DNA of 64,000 nt, taken from positions 186,001 through 250,000 of the forward strand of contig JAXLSZ010000006.1 of assembly GCA_046330315.1 (NCBI GenBank), in the 5' to 3' direction. Every line of letters starts with the position of its first letter. Within the stretch, counting starts at the first letter, position 1. The notes beneath the pieces are model-generated. The model was not told where the DNA came from and searched no databases. It saw nothing but the letters and a program-made list of their open reading frames with translations. The stretch is from JAXLSZ01 sp046330315. Its GTDB lineage: Bacteria > Actinomycetota > Thermoleophilia > Solirubrobacterales > 70-9. Below, one piece after another: positions 44,536 to 53,509 of the stretch. Position numbers and translations under genes: made by a program.

Positions 44536-45870
44536 ATGAGAACGTCATCGGGCATTCGTCGCCTGGCACTAGCAGCGCTCGCGGCAGGTGGGCTGTTGGG
44601 GGGGAGCGGCTTAGCTCTTGCCACTTCGACCTCTCGCCCGGATCCCGGCTTCGGAGTGGGAGGAAGATCATTCGTTCCTATCTCACAGACGGGGGCGGGC
44701 TGGAAGGCCAACGCCGTTGCCCGCGACTCGAAGGGAAGGCTGCTCGCCGTCGGCGGCGCCGGGACGGACTTCGTCGTCGCCCGCTACCTGTCCAACGGGC
44801 AGCTCGATCCCAGTTTCGGCACTAACGGCGGGGTAGTTCGGCTCGGGCCGTTCTTCTCCCCGGCAAACAAGCAGGACGCAGCCGCGCAGGACGTCGCCCT
44901 GGACAGGGAGGGCCGCATTCTCTTGGCCGGTCAGGCAAATATTGAGGCCGAGCCGCTGCTGGCGATGGCGAGAGTCACTCCCGACGGGGAGCCCGATCCG
45001 AGCTTCGGCGGAGGGGACGGGCTGTTTCACTCTGAGACGCCGAGCGAGTTCCCGTTCGCCGTCGCGCTTCAGCCCAATCAGCGGATCCTCGTCTCAGGGT
45101 ACGTCCCGATCAGCGAGGGGAGAACCGCCGCCTTTCTCCAGCGATACAAACCGAACGGCCGGATCGATCACAGCTTCGGCGGGAGGGGGACAGGGAAGAT
45201 TCGCCTTGCTCCGCCGAACGGGGGGGCCGGGATCCTCGACCTCTCCGCCCTTCCCTCGGGGAAGATCCTCGGCTCTGGCTACTTCGGCTACGACTTCATG
45301 CTGGCTCGCTTTCTCTCCAACGGCAAGATCGATCCGACCTTCGGCGGCCGCAGGCGACCCGGGCTAGCGATCACCGACGTCGCCCGTAACCCGAATTGCG
45401 GCTGCGCGATCGGTTGGGGCCTTGCCCGGGACAGAAGGGGCCGAATCCTCACCGCCGGCTACGTCGAGTCGCCCAACCCGCGCACCTACTCCGCGCTCAC
45501 TCGCCATCTACCCAACGGGGCGCGTGACAGGAGCTTCGGGGTCAACGGCGTAGCCAGGACAAAGGTCGCGGGCGGCTTCGTCTCGACCCATGTTGCCGTG
45601 CAGCGGGATGGTCGGGTCGTCCTCTCGGGGGGCTCCGGCAAGCTCGGACCCGACGGCACCCCCTTCGGGCAGTCGACCTTGCTCCGCTATCGACAGAGCG
45701 GTCGCCTCGACCGGAGCTTCTTCGGAGATGGTGTCCTCAACGTCAAAGTCGGCTCACGAAGCCTCTTCCGCGACCTGCTCGTTGATCCCTCCGGTCGCAT
45801 TGTCGCCGCCGGTGGAGCCGCGATCGGCAGCGACAGAGGGTTCCTTCTGGCGCGGTTTCTGACCCGCTAG
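44536..45870 (+). CDS. Secreted delta-60-repeat (beta-propeller-like) protein
   Basis: This 444-residue exported protein has a signal peptide (IRRLALAALAAGGLLGGSGLALA, about 8-30) and then about seven repeats of 50-60 residues. Each shows a GRILLAG-type strand and an LxxxGxLDxSFGxxG element: LSNGQLDPSFGTNGG, VTPDGEPDPSFGGGDG, YKPNGRIDHSFGGRG, LSNGKIDPTFGGR, LPNGARDRSFGVNG and YRQSGRLDRSFFGDG. These match the delta-60 repeat family. Function is unknown, and an extracellular propeller is likely. It shares the insertion with the RTX gene, 117 bp downstream. A GTATCCTCC-containing hairpin lies between them. Confidence 0.85.
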   Translation: MRTSSGIRRLALAALAAGGLLGGSGLALATSTSRPDPGFGVGGRSFVPISQTGAGWKANAVARDSKGRLLAVGGAGTDFVVARYLSNGQLDPSFGTNGGVVRLGPFFSPANKQDAAAQDVALDREGRILLAGQANIEAEPLLAMARVTPDGEPDPSFGGGDGLFHSETPSEFPFAVALQPNQRILVSGYVPISEGRTAAFLQRYKPNGRIDHSFGGRGTGKIRLAPPNGGAGILDLSALPSGKILGSGYFGYDFMLARFLSNGKIDPTFGGRRRPGLAITDVARNPNCGCAIGWGLARDRRGRILTAGYVESPNPRTYSALTRHLPNGARDRSFGVNGVARTKVAGGFVSTHVAVQRDGRVVLSGGSGKLGPDGTPFGQSTLLRYRQSGRLDRSFFGDGVLNVKVGSRSLFRDLLVDPSGRIVAAGGAAIGSDRGFLLARFLTR

Positions 45871-45901
45871 GAGCCGATCATTCACTCGAGCGGCTGAGCG
45901 A

Positions 45902-46135
45902 GACGCCGGCGCCGACTGCCTGGTCACCCCCTGCCCGCTCTGCCACCTCAACCTCGACATGCAGCAGCCCGAGGCGGCCAAGATCGTCAACCGCGACCTC
46001 GGCCTGGCGGTCCTCCATCTGCCCCAGCTGGTCGGCCTGGCGCTCGGGGCCGATCCCAAGCAGCTCGGCATGGAGCGCCACATCGCGCCCACCGGCTGGG
46101 TCGAGCAGCGGCTGGCCTCCGGCGCGACCGCCTGA
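45902..46135 (+). pseudogene. 3'-terminal fragment of the HdrB-like sdh subunit gene
   Basis: This 77-codon frame repeats the last quarter of the gene at 41131-42027 (216 of 234 bases aligned with one mismatch). It lacks start, promoter and the first three quarters of the protein. It keeps the CPLC motif of the second CCG domain and ends LASGATA. This may be the original chromosomal end of the gene, cut off by the insertion. Confidence 0.9.
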
Positions 46136-46153
46136 GCGCCCGCCCCCGGCGCG

Positions 46154-46182
46154 CCGGGTCCGGGGACCCCTACGGACCCCGG
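46154..46182. terminator. Hairpin before the convergent antiporter gene
   Basis: CCGGGTCC (46154-46161) can pair with GGACCCCGG (46174-46182) with a one-base bulge, directly after the gene fragment and 6 nt beyond the antiporter stop. Confidence 0.45.
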
Positions 46183-46187
46183 GGCGC

Positions 46188-47411
46188 TCAGTCCAGTCCG
46201 GCCTCGCCCAGCTGCCCGCCCTCGGGCTCGGGCTCGCCGCGGTTGATCCAACGCGTCCCCACCGTGTCGGTGAGGCCGTGGGCGACGATCGAGGCGAGGA
46301 TCGTGAAGGCGGCGACGTCGAAGATCAGGGCCCGCGAGCCGGCGTCGGAGTTCAGCACCAGCAGGGCGAAGAGCATCGATGCGACCCCTTTGGGCCCGAA
46401 CCAGGCGACGAACGCCTTCAGCCGGCTCGGCATCCGCTCCCAGAGGAAGGCGAGCAGGACCGCGACCGGGCGGGCGACCAGCAGGGCGAAGAGGATGAAG
46501 ACGATCAGCGGGACGATGTCGCGGTCATAGCCGGTGGCGACGATCAGCGCCCCGAAGACAAAGAAGGTGAGGACCTGGAAGATCGCGCTGACGTTCTCGG
46601 AGAAGGCGACGAAGGCCTCGGGGACATCGCGCTCGGCCGCCCCCATCGCGATCCCGGCGACGAAGGCGGCGATCAGCCCGTTGCCGATCGTCACGTCGGC
46701 GATCCCGAAGGCGAGCAGCGCGAAGCCGATCGCGTAGATCCCCTCGTAGCGGGAGGTCAGCCCGCCCCCGGGGAGGTGGTGGTGCAGGCGGCCGCCGAGG
46801 ACCCCCACGGCCACCCCGACGACCGCGCCGAAGGCCGCCTCGCCGACCAGGTTCGCGGCCTCGGTCGCCGCGTTCCCGCTGGGCGAGGCGAGGACCGCGA
46901 AGAAGAGGACGAAGGGCAGAGCCAGGCCGTCGTTGAGGCCGGACTCCAGGTTGAGGGTGTGGCGGACGTCGGCCGGAACCCTCTGCGAGGTGACCACAGA
47001 GGAGGTGACGACGGGGTCGGTCGGGGTGAGCACGGCCGCCAGCAGCGCGGCCTCGGCCCAGTCGAGCGCCGGGAAGAGGAGCTTGGCCGCGACCGCCAGC
47101 AGCCCGAGGGTGATCGGCATCGCGATCACGATCGCCCGGGCCACCGGGCCCCAGTGGCTGCGCAGAAGCTCGCGCTCCACGAACATCCCGTCGGAGAAGA
47201 GGGTGAGGATCAGCGCCAGCTCGACCAGGTGGACGACGGCGCTGTCGCTGGCGTCCACGGAGACGACGCCGGCCTCGGCCATGGCGATGCCGAGGGCGAC
47301 CGAGAGGACGGAGATCGAGAGGGCGGTGCCGCGCATCACGCCCGAGAGCGCCGCGGCCACGGCCAGCAGGGCGCCGAACAGCAGCATCGCGTCGCCGAAG
47401 CCGATCTCCAT
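46188..47411 (-). CDS. CPA1-family cation:proton antiporter (NhaP-like)
   Basis: This 407-residue polytopic protein has about 12 hydrophobic segments. The ion-binding region of CPA antiporters is visible: LTPTDPVVTSSVV (about 128-140) and LNLESGLNDGLALPFVLFF (about 153-171), where ESGLNDG holds the conserved ND pair of electroneutral NhaP/NHE-type exchangers. No C-terminal cytosolic RCK or UspA domain is attached. It likely exchanges Na+ or K+ for H+. On the minus strand TATAAG lies 7 nt before the ATG. Confidence 0.9.
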   Translation of the reverse strand: MEIGFGDAMLLFGALLAVAAALSGVMRGTALSISVLSVALGIAMAEAGVVSVDASDSAVVHLVELALILTLFSDGMFVERELLRSHWGPVARAIVIAMPITLGLLAVAAKLLFPALDWAEAALLAAVLTPTDPVVTSSVVTSQRVPADVRHTLNLESGLNDGLALPFVLFFAVLASPSGNAATEAANLVGEAAFGAVVGVAVGVLGGRLHHHLPGGGLTSRYEGIYAIGFALLAFGIADVTIGNGLIAAFVAGIAMGAAERDVPEAFVAFSENVSAIFQVLTFFVFGALIVATGYDRDIVPLIVFILFALLVARPVAVLLAFLWERMPSRLKAFVAWFGPKGVASMLFALLVLNSDAGSRALIFDVAAFTILASIVAHGLTDTVGTRWINRGEPEPEGGQLGEAGLD

Positions 47412-47468
47412 GCCCTGGCTTATAGGGGTTCCGGCGCCCGCCCGGCGGCAGGGAGCGCCCGCCCTGGC

Positions 47469-48503
47469 TCAGCCGCGCAGCAGCCCGCGCTCGAGGAGCA
47501 GCTCGGCGACCTGCACGGCGTTGGTCGCCGCGCCCTTGCGCAGGTTGTCGCCGACCACCCAGAGGTTCAGGCAGCGCGCCTGCCCGGGGTCGCGCCGCAC
47601 CCTGCCGACCAGCACCTCGTCGCGCCCGGCGACGTCGGTGGGCAGCGGGTAGCGGCCCTCGCCCGGCTCGTCCACGACGACGATCCCAGGGGCACCGGCG
47701 AGCAGGGCCCGGCACTCCTCGGGCGAGAGGTCCTCTCGGGTCTGCACGTTGACCGACTCGGAGTGCCCGGTGAAGACGGGAACCCGCGCGCAGGTGGCGG
47801 AGATGCCGACCTCCTCGCCGAGGCCGAGGATCTTGCGGGTCTCGGCCATCACCTTGCGCTCCTCGGTGGTGTAGTCGTCGCCGTCCTTGAAGGCCTCGAC
47901 CTGGGGCAGCACGTTGAAGGCGATCCGGTGCGGATAGACCTCCGGAGGATCGGGCTCGGCGCCGTCGAGAACCGCCCGCGACTGCAAGCGCAGCTCCTCC
48001 ACGGCCCGGCGTCCGGTGCCGGAGACCGACTGGTAGGTGGAGACGACCAGGCGCTCGAGGGTGGCGGCCCGGTGGATCGGGGCGAGGGCGAGGACCATCT
48101 GCATCGTCGTGCAGTTGGGGTTGGCGACTATCCCGCTGTGGGCCGCGGCAGCATCGGGGTTGACCTCCGCCACCACCAGCGGCACGTCCTCGTGCATGCG
48201 CCAGTAGCTGGTGTTGTCGACCACCACCGCCCCCGCCTCGACCAGCCTCGGCGCCCACTCGGCGCTGACCGCGCCGCCCGCCGAGGAGAGGATCAGGTCG
48301 AATCCCGCGATCGAGCCCTCCTCGAGCGGCCTGCACTCCAGGACCGAGCCGTTCCACTCGAGCCGGGTACCGGCCGAGCGCTCGGAGGTGAAGGCGACGA
48401 CCTCCGAGGCGGGGAAGTCCCGCTCGGCCAGCACCTCGAGGATCGTCGAGCCGACCGCGCCGGTCGCGCCGAGGACCCCGACTCTGTAGCCGCTGGAGGG
48501 CAC
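47469..48503 (-). CDS. asd: Aspartate-semialdehyde dehydrogenase
   Basis: This enzyme reduces aspartyl phosphate to aspartate semialdehyde for lysine, threonine, methionine and diaminopimelate synthesis. The 344 residues show the NADP motif VGVLGATGAVGSTILEVL, SSAGGAVSAEWAPRLVEAGAVVVDNTS, the catalytic cysteine in GIVANPNCTTMQMV (about 130), and the catalytic His in VFTGHSESVNV. The start is GTG with GGAGG. It follows adhE by 28 bp. Its usual operon partner lysC lies 5 kb upstream on the same strand. Confidence 0.96.
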   Translation of the reverse strand: MPSSGYRVGVLGATGAVGSTILEVLAERDFPASEVVAFTSERSAGTRLEWNGSVLECRPLEEGSIAGFDLILSSAGGAVSAEWAPRLVEAGAVVVDNTSYWRMHEDVPLVVAEVNPDAAAAHSGIVANPNCTTMQMVLALAPIHRAATLERLVVSTYQSVSGTGRRAVEELRLQSRAVLDGAEPDPPEVYPHRIAFNVLPQVEAFKDGDDYTTEERKVMAETRKILGLGEEVGISATCARVPVFTGHSESVNVQTREDLSPEECRALLAGAPGIVVVDEPGEGRYPLPTDVAGRDEVLVGRVRRDPGQARCLNLWVVGDNLRKGAATNAVQVAELLLERGLLRG

Positions 48504-48531
48504 GCCTCCAGTATGAAGGAGAGCCCCCGGC

Positions 48532-51141
48532 CTACCGCTGGGGCCGGCCCTCGTAGGCGGCCCGCAGAAGCGCGGTCAGCTCGGCGATCATCGGCATCCT
48601 CGGATTGGTCCGCAGGCTGGGGTCGGCGAAGGCGGCCTTGACCAGGTCGGGCAGCGCGGCCTCGAACTCCTCCAGGCCGACCCCCGCCTCGGCCAGCGAG
48701 CGAGGCATCCCGACCGCGTCGAGCAGGTCGTCCACGCGTGCGAAGAAGCGCTCGCGGCGCTCCGCCATGTCCCTGCCGCCAAGGCCCAGTACCCACCCCA
48801 TCTGCGCGTACTTGTCGGGCGCGACGTAGGTCGAGTATCCGGGCGCCGGCATGAACTTGGAGGGGATCTCGGCGTTGTAGCGGAGCACGTGGGGAAGGAA
48901 GATCCCGTTGGCGCGGCCGTGCGCCACCCCAAAGCGGGCGCCGACCGCGTGGGCGAGCGCGTGGTTGACCCCGACGAAGGCGTTGGAGAAGGCCAGCCCG
49001 GCGATCGCCGCCGCGTTGGACATCGCGGTGCGGGCCTCGAGGTCGGAGCCCTCGGCGCAGGCCCGCGGCAGCGCCTCCATGATCAGGTTGATCGCCTGCA
49101 TGCAGAAGGCGTCGGTGTAGGGGGAGGCGAAGATCGAGACCCCGGCCTCGAGGGCGTGGGTGAGCGCGTCCACGCCGGTGTCGGCGGTGACCGCGGGCGG
49201 CATCGAGACGGTCAGGGTGGGCTCGATGATCGCCATGTCTGGGACCAGCGAGTAGTCCACGAGCGTCACCTTGCGCCCGCCGGCGCTGATCACCGCGGCA
49301 GGAGAGACCTCGGACCCGGTGCCGGCCGTGGTCGGCACCGCCACCAGCCGCACGCTGTGCTCGACCTCGGGGTAGTGGGCGACCCGCTTGCGGGCATCGA
49401 GGAAGGGGAGCGAGAGCTCCTTCAGCGAGACCTCCGGACTCTCGTGAAAGAGCCGCATCGCCTTGGCGGCGTCGAGCACCGAGCCTCCGCCGACCGCGAC
49501 GATCGCGTCGGCGCCGAACTCGCCCAGGACCTCGGTGCCGGCGCGGATTTGCTCCTCGCTCGGCTCCGGCTGGATCTCGGAGAAGACGTGCACAGCCGCG
49601 CCCTCCAGGTACGGTCGCACCTCGTCGGCGACGCCGCGGGCCTCGCCGTCGATGTCGGTGACCAGCAGCACCTGGGAGGCCCTCAGCTCGCGCAGGCTCT
49701 CGATCGCGCCGGCGTTGAAGTAGGTGTCCGAGGGGACCCGGAACCACTGCGGGGGAGCCTGGCGGCGCGAGACGGTCTTCACGTTGAGCAGGTTGAGGTA
49801 GTTGACGTTGTCGGTGGTGTTCGACCCGCCCCAGGTCCCGCAGCCCAGCGAGAAGGTGGGGGTCAGGGAGTTGTATATGCCACCGAGGGCGCCAACCGCG
49901 GTCGGGGCGTTGACCAGGATGCGGCCCGTCCTCACCCGCCCGGCGAAGCGCTCGACCACGTCCTCGTCGGCCGCGTAGACGGCCGAGGTGTGCCCCAGCC
50001 CCCCGTGCTCGGTGACCAGCTCGCAGACCGCCACGGCGTGGTCCACCGAGGGCGAGCGCACCAGCCCCAGCACCGGCATCAGCTTCTCCTGGACCATCGG
50101 GTGGGAGGCCAGCTCCTCCGGGTCCGAGGGCAGCGGGGCCAAGAGGACCTTGACGTCCCCGGCGACCTCGAAGTCGCCCATCGCGCCCAGGTTGACGCAG
50201 GACTGGCCGAGGGCGCGGACGTCCACCCGGCCATCGGGCTCGAAGGCGAGCCTGGAGAGGGCCTCGACCTCCCCGGTGCTCAGCAGGCGCCCGCCCAGCC
50301 GCTCGAACTCCGCGACGACCTCGTCGTAGATCGCCTCGTCGATCACGCAGGTCTGCTCGGCCGGGCAGATCACCGAGGAGTCGAAGGTCTTGGAGATCAG
50401 CACGTCGACCACCGCCATGCCGACGTCGGCGCTGCGGTGGAGGTAGACCGGCGCGTTGCCGGCGCCGACGCTCAGCGTCGGCTTGCCGGCCGCGTTGGCG
50501 GCCGCCACCGCCTTGGGTCCGCCGGTGGTCCAGATCAGATCGATGCCGTCGTGGTGGAAGAGGTACTGCGAGACGTCGAGCGTGGGGTCGGGGATGACCT
50601 GCAGGGCGTTGGGAGGCAGGCCGGCCGCCTCCCCCGCCTCCTGGAGGACCTCGATGGCCCGCACCGCGCACCGAGCAGCTCGCGCCGAGGGCCGGAAGAC
50701 GATCGCGTTGCGGGTCTTGGCCGCCACGATCGACTTGAACAGGGCGGTTGACGTCGGGTTGGTGATCGGGAGCAGGGCGAGCACCACACCGATCGGCTCG
50801 GCCACGTAGGAGATGCCGTTCTTGGGGTCCTCCTCGATCACCCCCACCGAGCGCTTGTCCCTGAGGTAGTCGTAGAGGAACTCGGTGGCGATGTAGTTCT
50901 TGACCACCTTGTCCTCGAGCACCCCGAAGCCGGTCTCCTGCATCGCCAGCTCGGCGAGCTCGACCGCGCTCTCGAGCCCGGCGACGACCATCGCCCAGAC
51001 GATCCGGTCCACCGCCTCTTGGTCGAGCCGCCGGAAGCTCTGCGCGGCCGCTGTCGCCCGCTCGACGAAGCCGTCCAGACGGTCGGCCTGGACGGGGTCC
51101 ACGACCCCCTGGGGTCCGGGCTGGGTCTGCGCCGTGGCCAC
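48532..51141 (-). CDS. adhE: Bifunctional aldehyde-alcohol dehydrogenase AdhE
   Basis: This 869-residue fusion reduces acyl-CoA (typically acetyl-CoA) to aldehyde and then alcohol. The N-terminal CoA-acylating aldehyde dehydrogenase (about 1-440) has the catalytic Cys in DSSVICPAEQ (C259) and the G-rich TLSVGAGNAPVYL. The C-terminal iron-dependent alcohol dehydrogenase (about 455-869) has VAVGGGSVLDAAKAMRL, PTTAGTGSEVSP, the metal ligand region GVDALTHALEA and HGRANGIFLPHVLRYN. The GTG at 51141 with GGGGGAG upstream gives the normal AdhE length. It lies 59 bp after a WS/DGAT gene, so its alcohol product might be esterified. Confidence 0.96.
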   Translation of the reverse strand: MATAQTQPGPQGVVDPVQADRLDGFVERATAAAQSFRRLDQEAVDRIVWAMVVAGLESAVELAELAMQETGFGVLEDKVVKNYIATEFLYDYLRDKRSVGVIEEDPKNGISYVAEPIGVVLALLPITNPTSTALFKSIVAAKTRNAIVFRPSARAARCAVRAIEVLQEAGEAAGLPPNALQVIPDPTLDVSQYLFHHDGIDLIWTTGGPKAVAAANAAGKPTLSVGAGNAPVYLHRSADVGMAVVDVLISKTFDSSVICPAEQTCVIDEAIYDEVVAEFERLGGRLLSTGEVEALSRLAFEPDGRVDVRALGQSCVNLGAMGDFEVAGDVKVLLAPLPSDPEELASHPMVQEKLMPVLGLVRSPSVDHAVAVCELVTEHGGLGHTSAVYAADEDVVERFAGRVRTGRILVNAPTAVGALGGIYNSLTPTFSLGCGTWGGSNTTDNVNYLNLLNVKTVSRRQAPPQWFRVPSDTYFNAGAIESLRELRASQVLLVTDIDGEARGVADEVRPYLEGAAVHVFSEIQPEPSEEQIRAGTEVLGEFGADAIVAVGGGSVLDAAKAMRLFHESPEVSLKELSLPFLDARKRVAHYPEVEHSVRLVAVPTTAGTGSEVSPAAVISAGGRKVTLVDYSLVPDMAIIEPTLTVSMPPAVTADTGVDALTHALEAGVSIFASPYTDAFCMQAINLIMEALPRACAEGSDLEARTAMSNAAAIAGLAFSNAFVGVNHALAHAVGARFGVAHGRANGIFLPHVLRYNAEIPSKFMPAPGYSTYVAPDKYAQMGWVLGLGGRDMAERRERFFARVDDLLDAVGMPRSLAEAGVGLEEFEAALPDLVKAAFADPSLRTNPRMPMIAELTALLRAAYEGRPQR

Positions 51142-51200
51142 GTTCAGCTCCCCCGGGTACGGTACTCCAGATCCGGCGGGGGCCGCCGGAGCGCTCGGGC

Positions 51201-52613
51201 TCAGGCCCGGCGCCCTCCGATCGGCCGGCGCTTCAGCCGCAGCAGCGCCTCGACCTCGCGCTCCGAGGCGGCGACGATCGCCTCCGGGTCGGGAACCAGC
51301 TTGGCGTCCGCCATCACCCCGATCGTGATCTCCCCCGCGTAGCTGAAGATCGAGACGGTCATCGAGATGTTCCCCGAGCAGGGCGCCCAGACCAGCACGC
51401 CGCCGACCCGGGTGCCGGCCAGGTAGACCGGCTGGCGCGGGCCCGGGACGTTGGTCACCACCGCGGTCGCGGTGCTCGAGAACAGCTCGACCGCGCGCCT
51501 CTCGATCTCCGCCGGGGTGCGGCCGATCGCGTCGAGCACGCCGTAGGAGATCGCCCCCTGCGGGGAGTGCTTGATCTCCTGCATCCGGCGGTGGACCTCG
51601 CGCAGGCGGCGGCGGCGGTCGCCGATGCCGACGGGCAGAACCAGCGAGACCAGCCCGAAGCGGTTGCCGAGGTCGCGGGGCAGCGGCTCGTCGAGCGGCC
51701 GCAGGTTGAAGGGCACGAAGGCGGTCAGCTCGTCGACCAGGCCGTCCCGGGAGCGCAGGTAGCGGCGCAGGCCACCGGCCACCGCGGTGACGATCACGTC
51801 GTTGATCGTGGTCCCGGTCTCGTGGCCCATGGCGCGGACCTCCTCCAGGGCGATCGGGTTCGACCAGGCGACCCGCTTCGCCACCCCGAGGTCTCCCTTG
51901 AGCGGGCTCGGGGGGTCGGCGGTCGCCAGCAGCACCTTGGCCAGCGCGTCGGCGTCCTCGCGGGCGCTGGCGGCCAGGTCGGTCATGTGCGAGGGGTGCC
52001 TGAGGACCTCGACGGACTCGTGGACGACCGCCCCCGCCGTGCCCCTCGCCGCGGACAGCGCGCCCGCGGCGGGACGGAGGACCGCCTCCAGCGGCCCGCC
52101 CCCCTCCCGGCGCTCGGCGGGCGGCGCCGGGGGTTCGACGCCGGCCCGCGGCGAGGGGTCGGTGAGCGACATCAGCACCTGCGCCAGGGCGATCCCGTCG
52201 GCGATGCAGTGGTGGATCCGGGCGATCATCGCCGCCCCCTCGCCGAACTCGTCGACCAGGTGGAACTGCCACAGCGCCCGCATGCGGTCCAGCGGCGTGG
52301 AGGTGAGGTCGGCGACCAGCGCCTGCAGGGCGACGCGGTCGTGCGGCGGCGGCAGGGCGACGCGGTGCAGGTGCAGGTCGAGGTCGAAGTCCGGGTCATC
52401 CTCCCAGTGGGGCCCGGCGAGCCCCTGCCGCTCGACCACCCGCTGGCGGAAGCGCGGGTAGGGCTCGACCAGGCGAGCCCGCAGCACCTCGCGCACCCTC
52501 CCCCAGTCCGGCGGGGTCTCGAACCAGAGCACGCCGGTGATCACCATCAGGTTGGTCGGCTGGTCCATCCGCAGCCAGGCGACGTCCGCGCTTGGCATCG
52601 GCCGGGCGCTCAC
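51201..52613 (-). CDS. Wax ester synthase / diacylglycerol acyltransferase, second copy
   Basis: This 470-residue acyltransferase has the catalytic HHCIADG (134-140). It shares with the first copy the PRFRQRVV, WEDDPDFDLDLHLHRVALP, TTINDVIVTAVAGGL and NVPGPRQPVYLAGTRV blocks, but differs widely elsewhere, so the two are distant paralogues. It starts 10 bp after the acyltransferase stop, consistent with one transcript. The pairing of a phospholipid-type acyltransferase with WS/DGAT fits a route to neutral storage lipid. Confidence 0.93.
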   Translation of the reverse strand: MSARPMPSADVAWLRMDQPTNLMVITGVLWFETPPDWGRVREVLRARLVEPYPRFRQRVVERQGLAGPHWEDDPDFDLDLHLHRVALPPPHDRVALQALVADLTSTPLDRMRALWQFHLVDEFGEGAAMIARIHHCIADGIALAQVLMSLTDPSPRAGVEPPAPPAERREGGGPLEAVLRPAAGALSAARGTAGAVVHESVEVLRHPSHMTDLAASAREDADALAKVLLATADPPSPLKGDLGVAKRVAWSNPIALEEVRAMGHETGTTINDVIVTAVAGGLRRYLRSRDGLVDELTAFVPFNLRPLDEPLPRDLGNRFGLVSLVLPVGIGDRRRRLREVHRRMQEIKHSPQGAISYGVLDAIGRTPAEIERRAVELFSSTATAVVTNVPGPRQPVYLAGTRVGGVLVWAPCSGNISMTVSIFSYAGEITIGVMADAKLVPDPEAIVAASEREVEALLRLKRRPIGGRRA

Positions 52614-52623
52614 CCCCGCACCG

Positions 52624-53439
52624 CTACCCGATCACGGGCCAGCGCCGCTGCGCGGCCAGCCTGTCGAGGGTCTCCTGCATCAGCCCGGTGATCTCATCGT
52701 AGATCGCATCCACATCGGGGTCGGCCCCGAATCGCTGCTTCAGGTCGATCGGCTCCAGCACCTCGATCGTGATCTTCGCAGGCAGCGCGATGTGACCGAA
52801 GGCGTCGCCGACATCGATGCCCCAGGGCAGGGCGATCGAGATGGGCAGGACCTTCAGCCGGAAGCGGCGGTCCAGCCGCAGCGCCCGCGCCAGCCCCTCG
52901 CCCCTGGTCAGGAACAGGGCGGTCTCCTGGCCGCCGATCGAGACCACCGGGGCGATCGGGGCGCCGGTCTTCAGGGCGAGGCGAACGAAGCCCTCTCGGC
53001 CGGCGAACTCGACCCGATGGCCGTGCCAGGAGGGCCGGTGCACCTCCCAGTCCCCGCCGGGATAGACGAGCACCGCGGCGCCGGCGGCCAGCGCCGCCTC
53101 GGCGTTGGCGCTGGTCGCCTCGACGGTCCCGTAGCGACGCAGCGCCGCCAGCCAGGGCGCCCTCATCACCAGGTGGTGGGCGAGCTGGTAGAAGCGCCGC
53201 CCGGCCCCGAAGTGGCGGTAGAAGGCAAGGGTGAAGGCGAGGGTGTCGGGGGCCACGTTGCCGCCGGAATGGTTGCCGACCAGCAGCACCGGGCCGCTGG
53301 CCGGGATCCGCTCGATGCCGCGGATGTCCGGCCGAAACCAGGTGGCGATCAGCCGCCAGGTGTAGGGCAGCCAGCGCCGCACGTAGGCCGGGTCGCGCTC
53401 GCGCAGCTCGGGAGCAAGGGATGGCTCGTCGCCTCGCAC
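52624..53439 (-). CDS. Lysophospholipid acyltransferase-like (PlsC superfamily) protein
   Basis: This 271-residue membrane-associated acyltransferase has the block I histidine in LLVGNHSGGNVAPDTLAF (about 50-67), where the Asp is displaced compared with the standard NHxxxxD. A block III-like VYPGGDWEVHRPSW (about 106-119) and GAPIAPVVSIGGQE (block IV-like) follow. The variant is typical of the clade that includes TMEM68-like diacylglycerol-forming enzymes and actinobacterial homologues. GTG start. It precedes the WS/DGAT gene by 10 bp. Substrate is inferred. Confidence 0.85.
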   Translation of the reverse strand: MRGDEPSLAPELRERDPAYVRRWLPYTWRLIATWFRPDIRGIERIPASGPVLLVGNHSGGNVAPDTLAFTLAFYRHFGAGRRFYQLAHHLVMRAPWLAALRRYGTVEATSANAEAALAAGAAVLVYPGGDWEVHRPSWHGHRVEFAGREGFVRLALKTGAPIAPVVSIGGQETALFLTRGEGLARALRLDRRFRLKVLPISIALPWGIDVGDAFGHIALPAKITIEVLEPIDLKQRFGADPDVDAIYDEITGLMQETLDRLAAQRRWPVIG

Positions 53440-53509
53440 GACCCGACACTACCCCCGCGTCGCTACCCCCGCGTCGCGCCACCCGGCGGCCACCCTCCGC
53501 GGATCGGGC

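Larger units (their letters stand above)
42013..45901. mobile_element. 3.9-kb insertion flanked by the 216-bp repeats
   Basis: The segment between the two repeat copies carries two secreted-protein genes and no integrase, transposase or tRNA. The first gene is visibly AT-richer than its surroundings; for example 42601-42660 has 32 of 60 G+C, against 41 of 60 at 41821-41880. A Campbell-type crossover of a circular DNA that carried the same gene end would give exactly this structure. It is classed as mobile by inference, and a segmental duplication or replacement between strains could also explain it. Confidence 0.65.

Noticed and set aside
42013..45901. A classical genomic island with integrase or transposase
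   Set aside because: The inserted segment has no recombinase gene, no terminal inverted repeats and no tRNA target, so a simple IS or integrase-type element is not supported.
48293..50671. A second long minus-strand frame over adhE and asd
   Set aside because: It is out of frame with AdhE, whose domains and catalytic residues are complete; the alternative has no protein-like composition.
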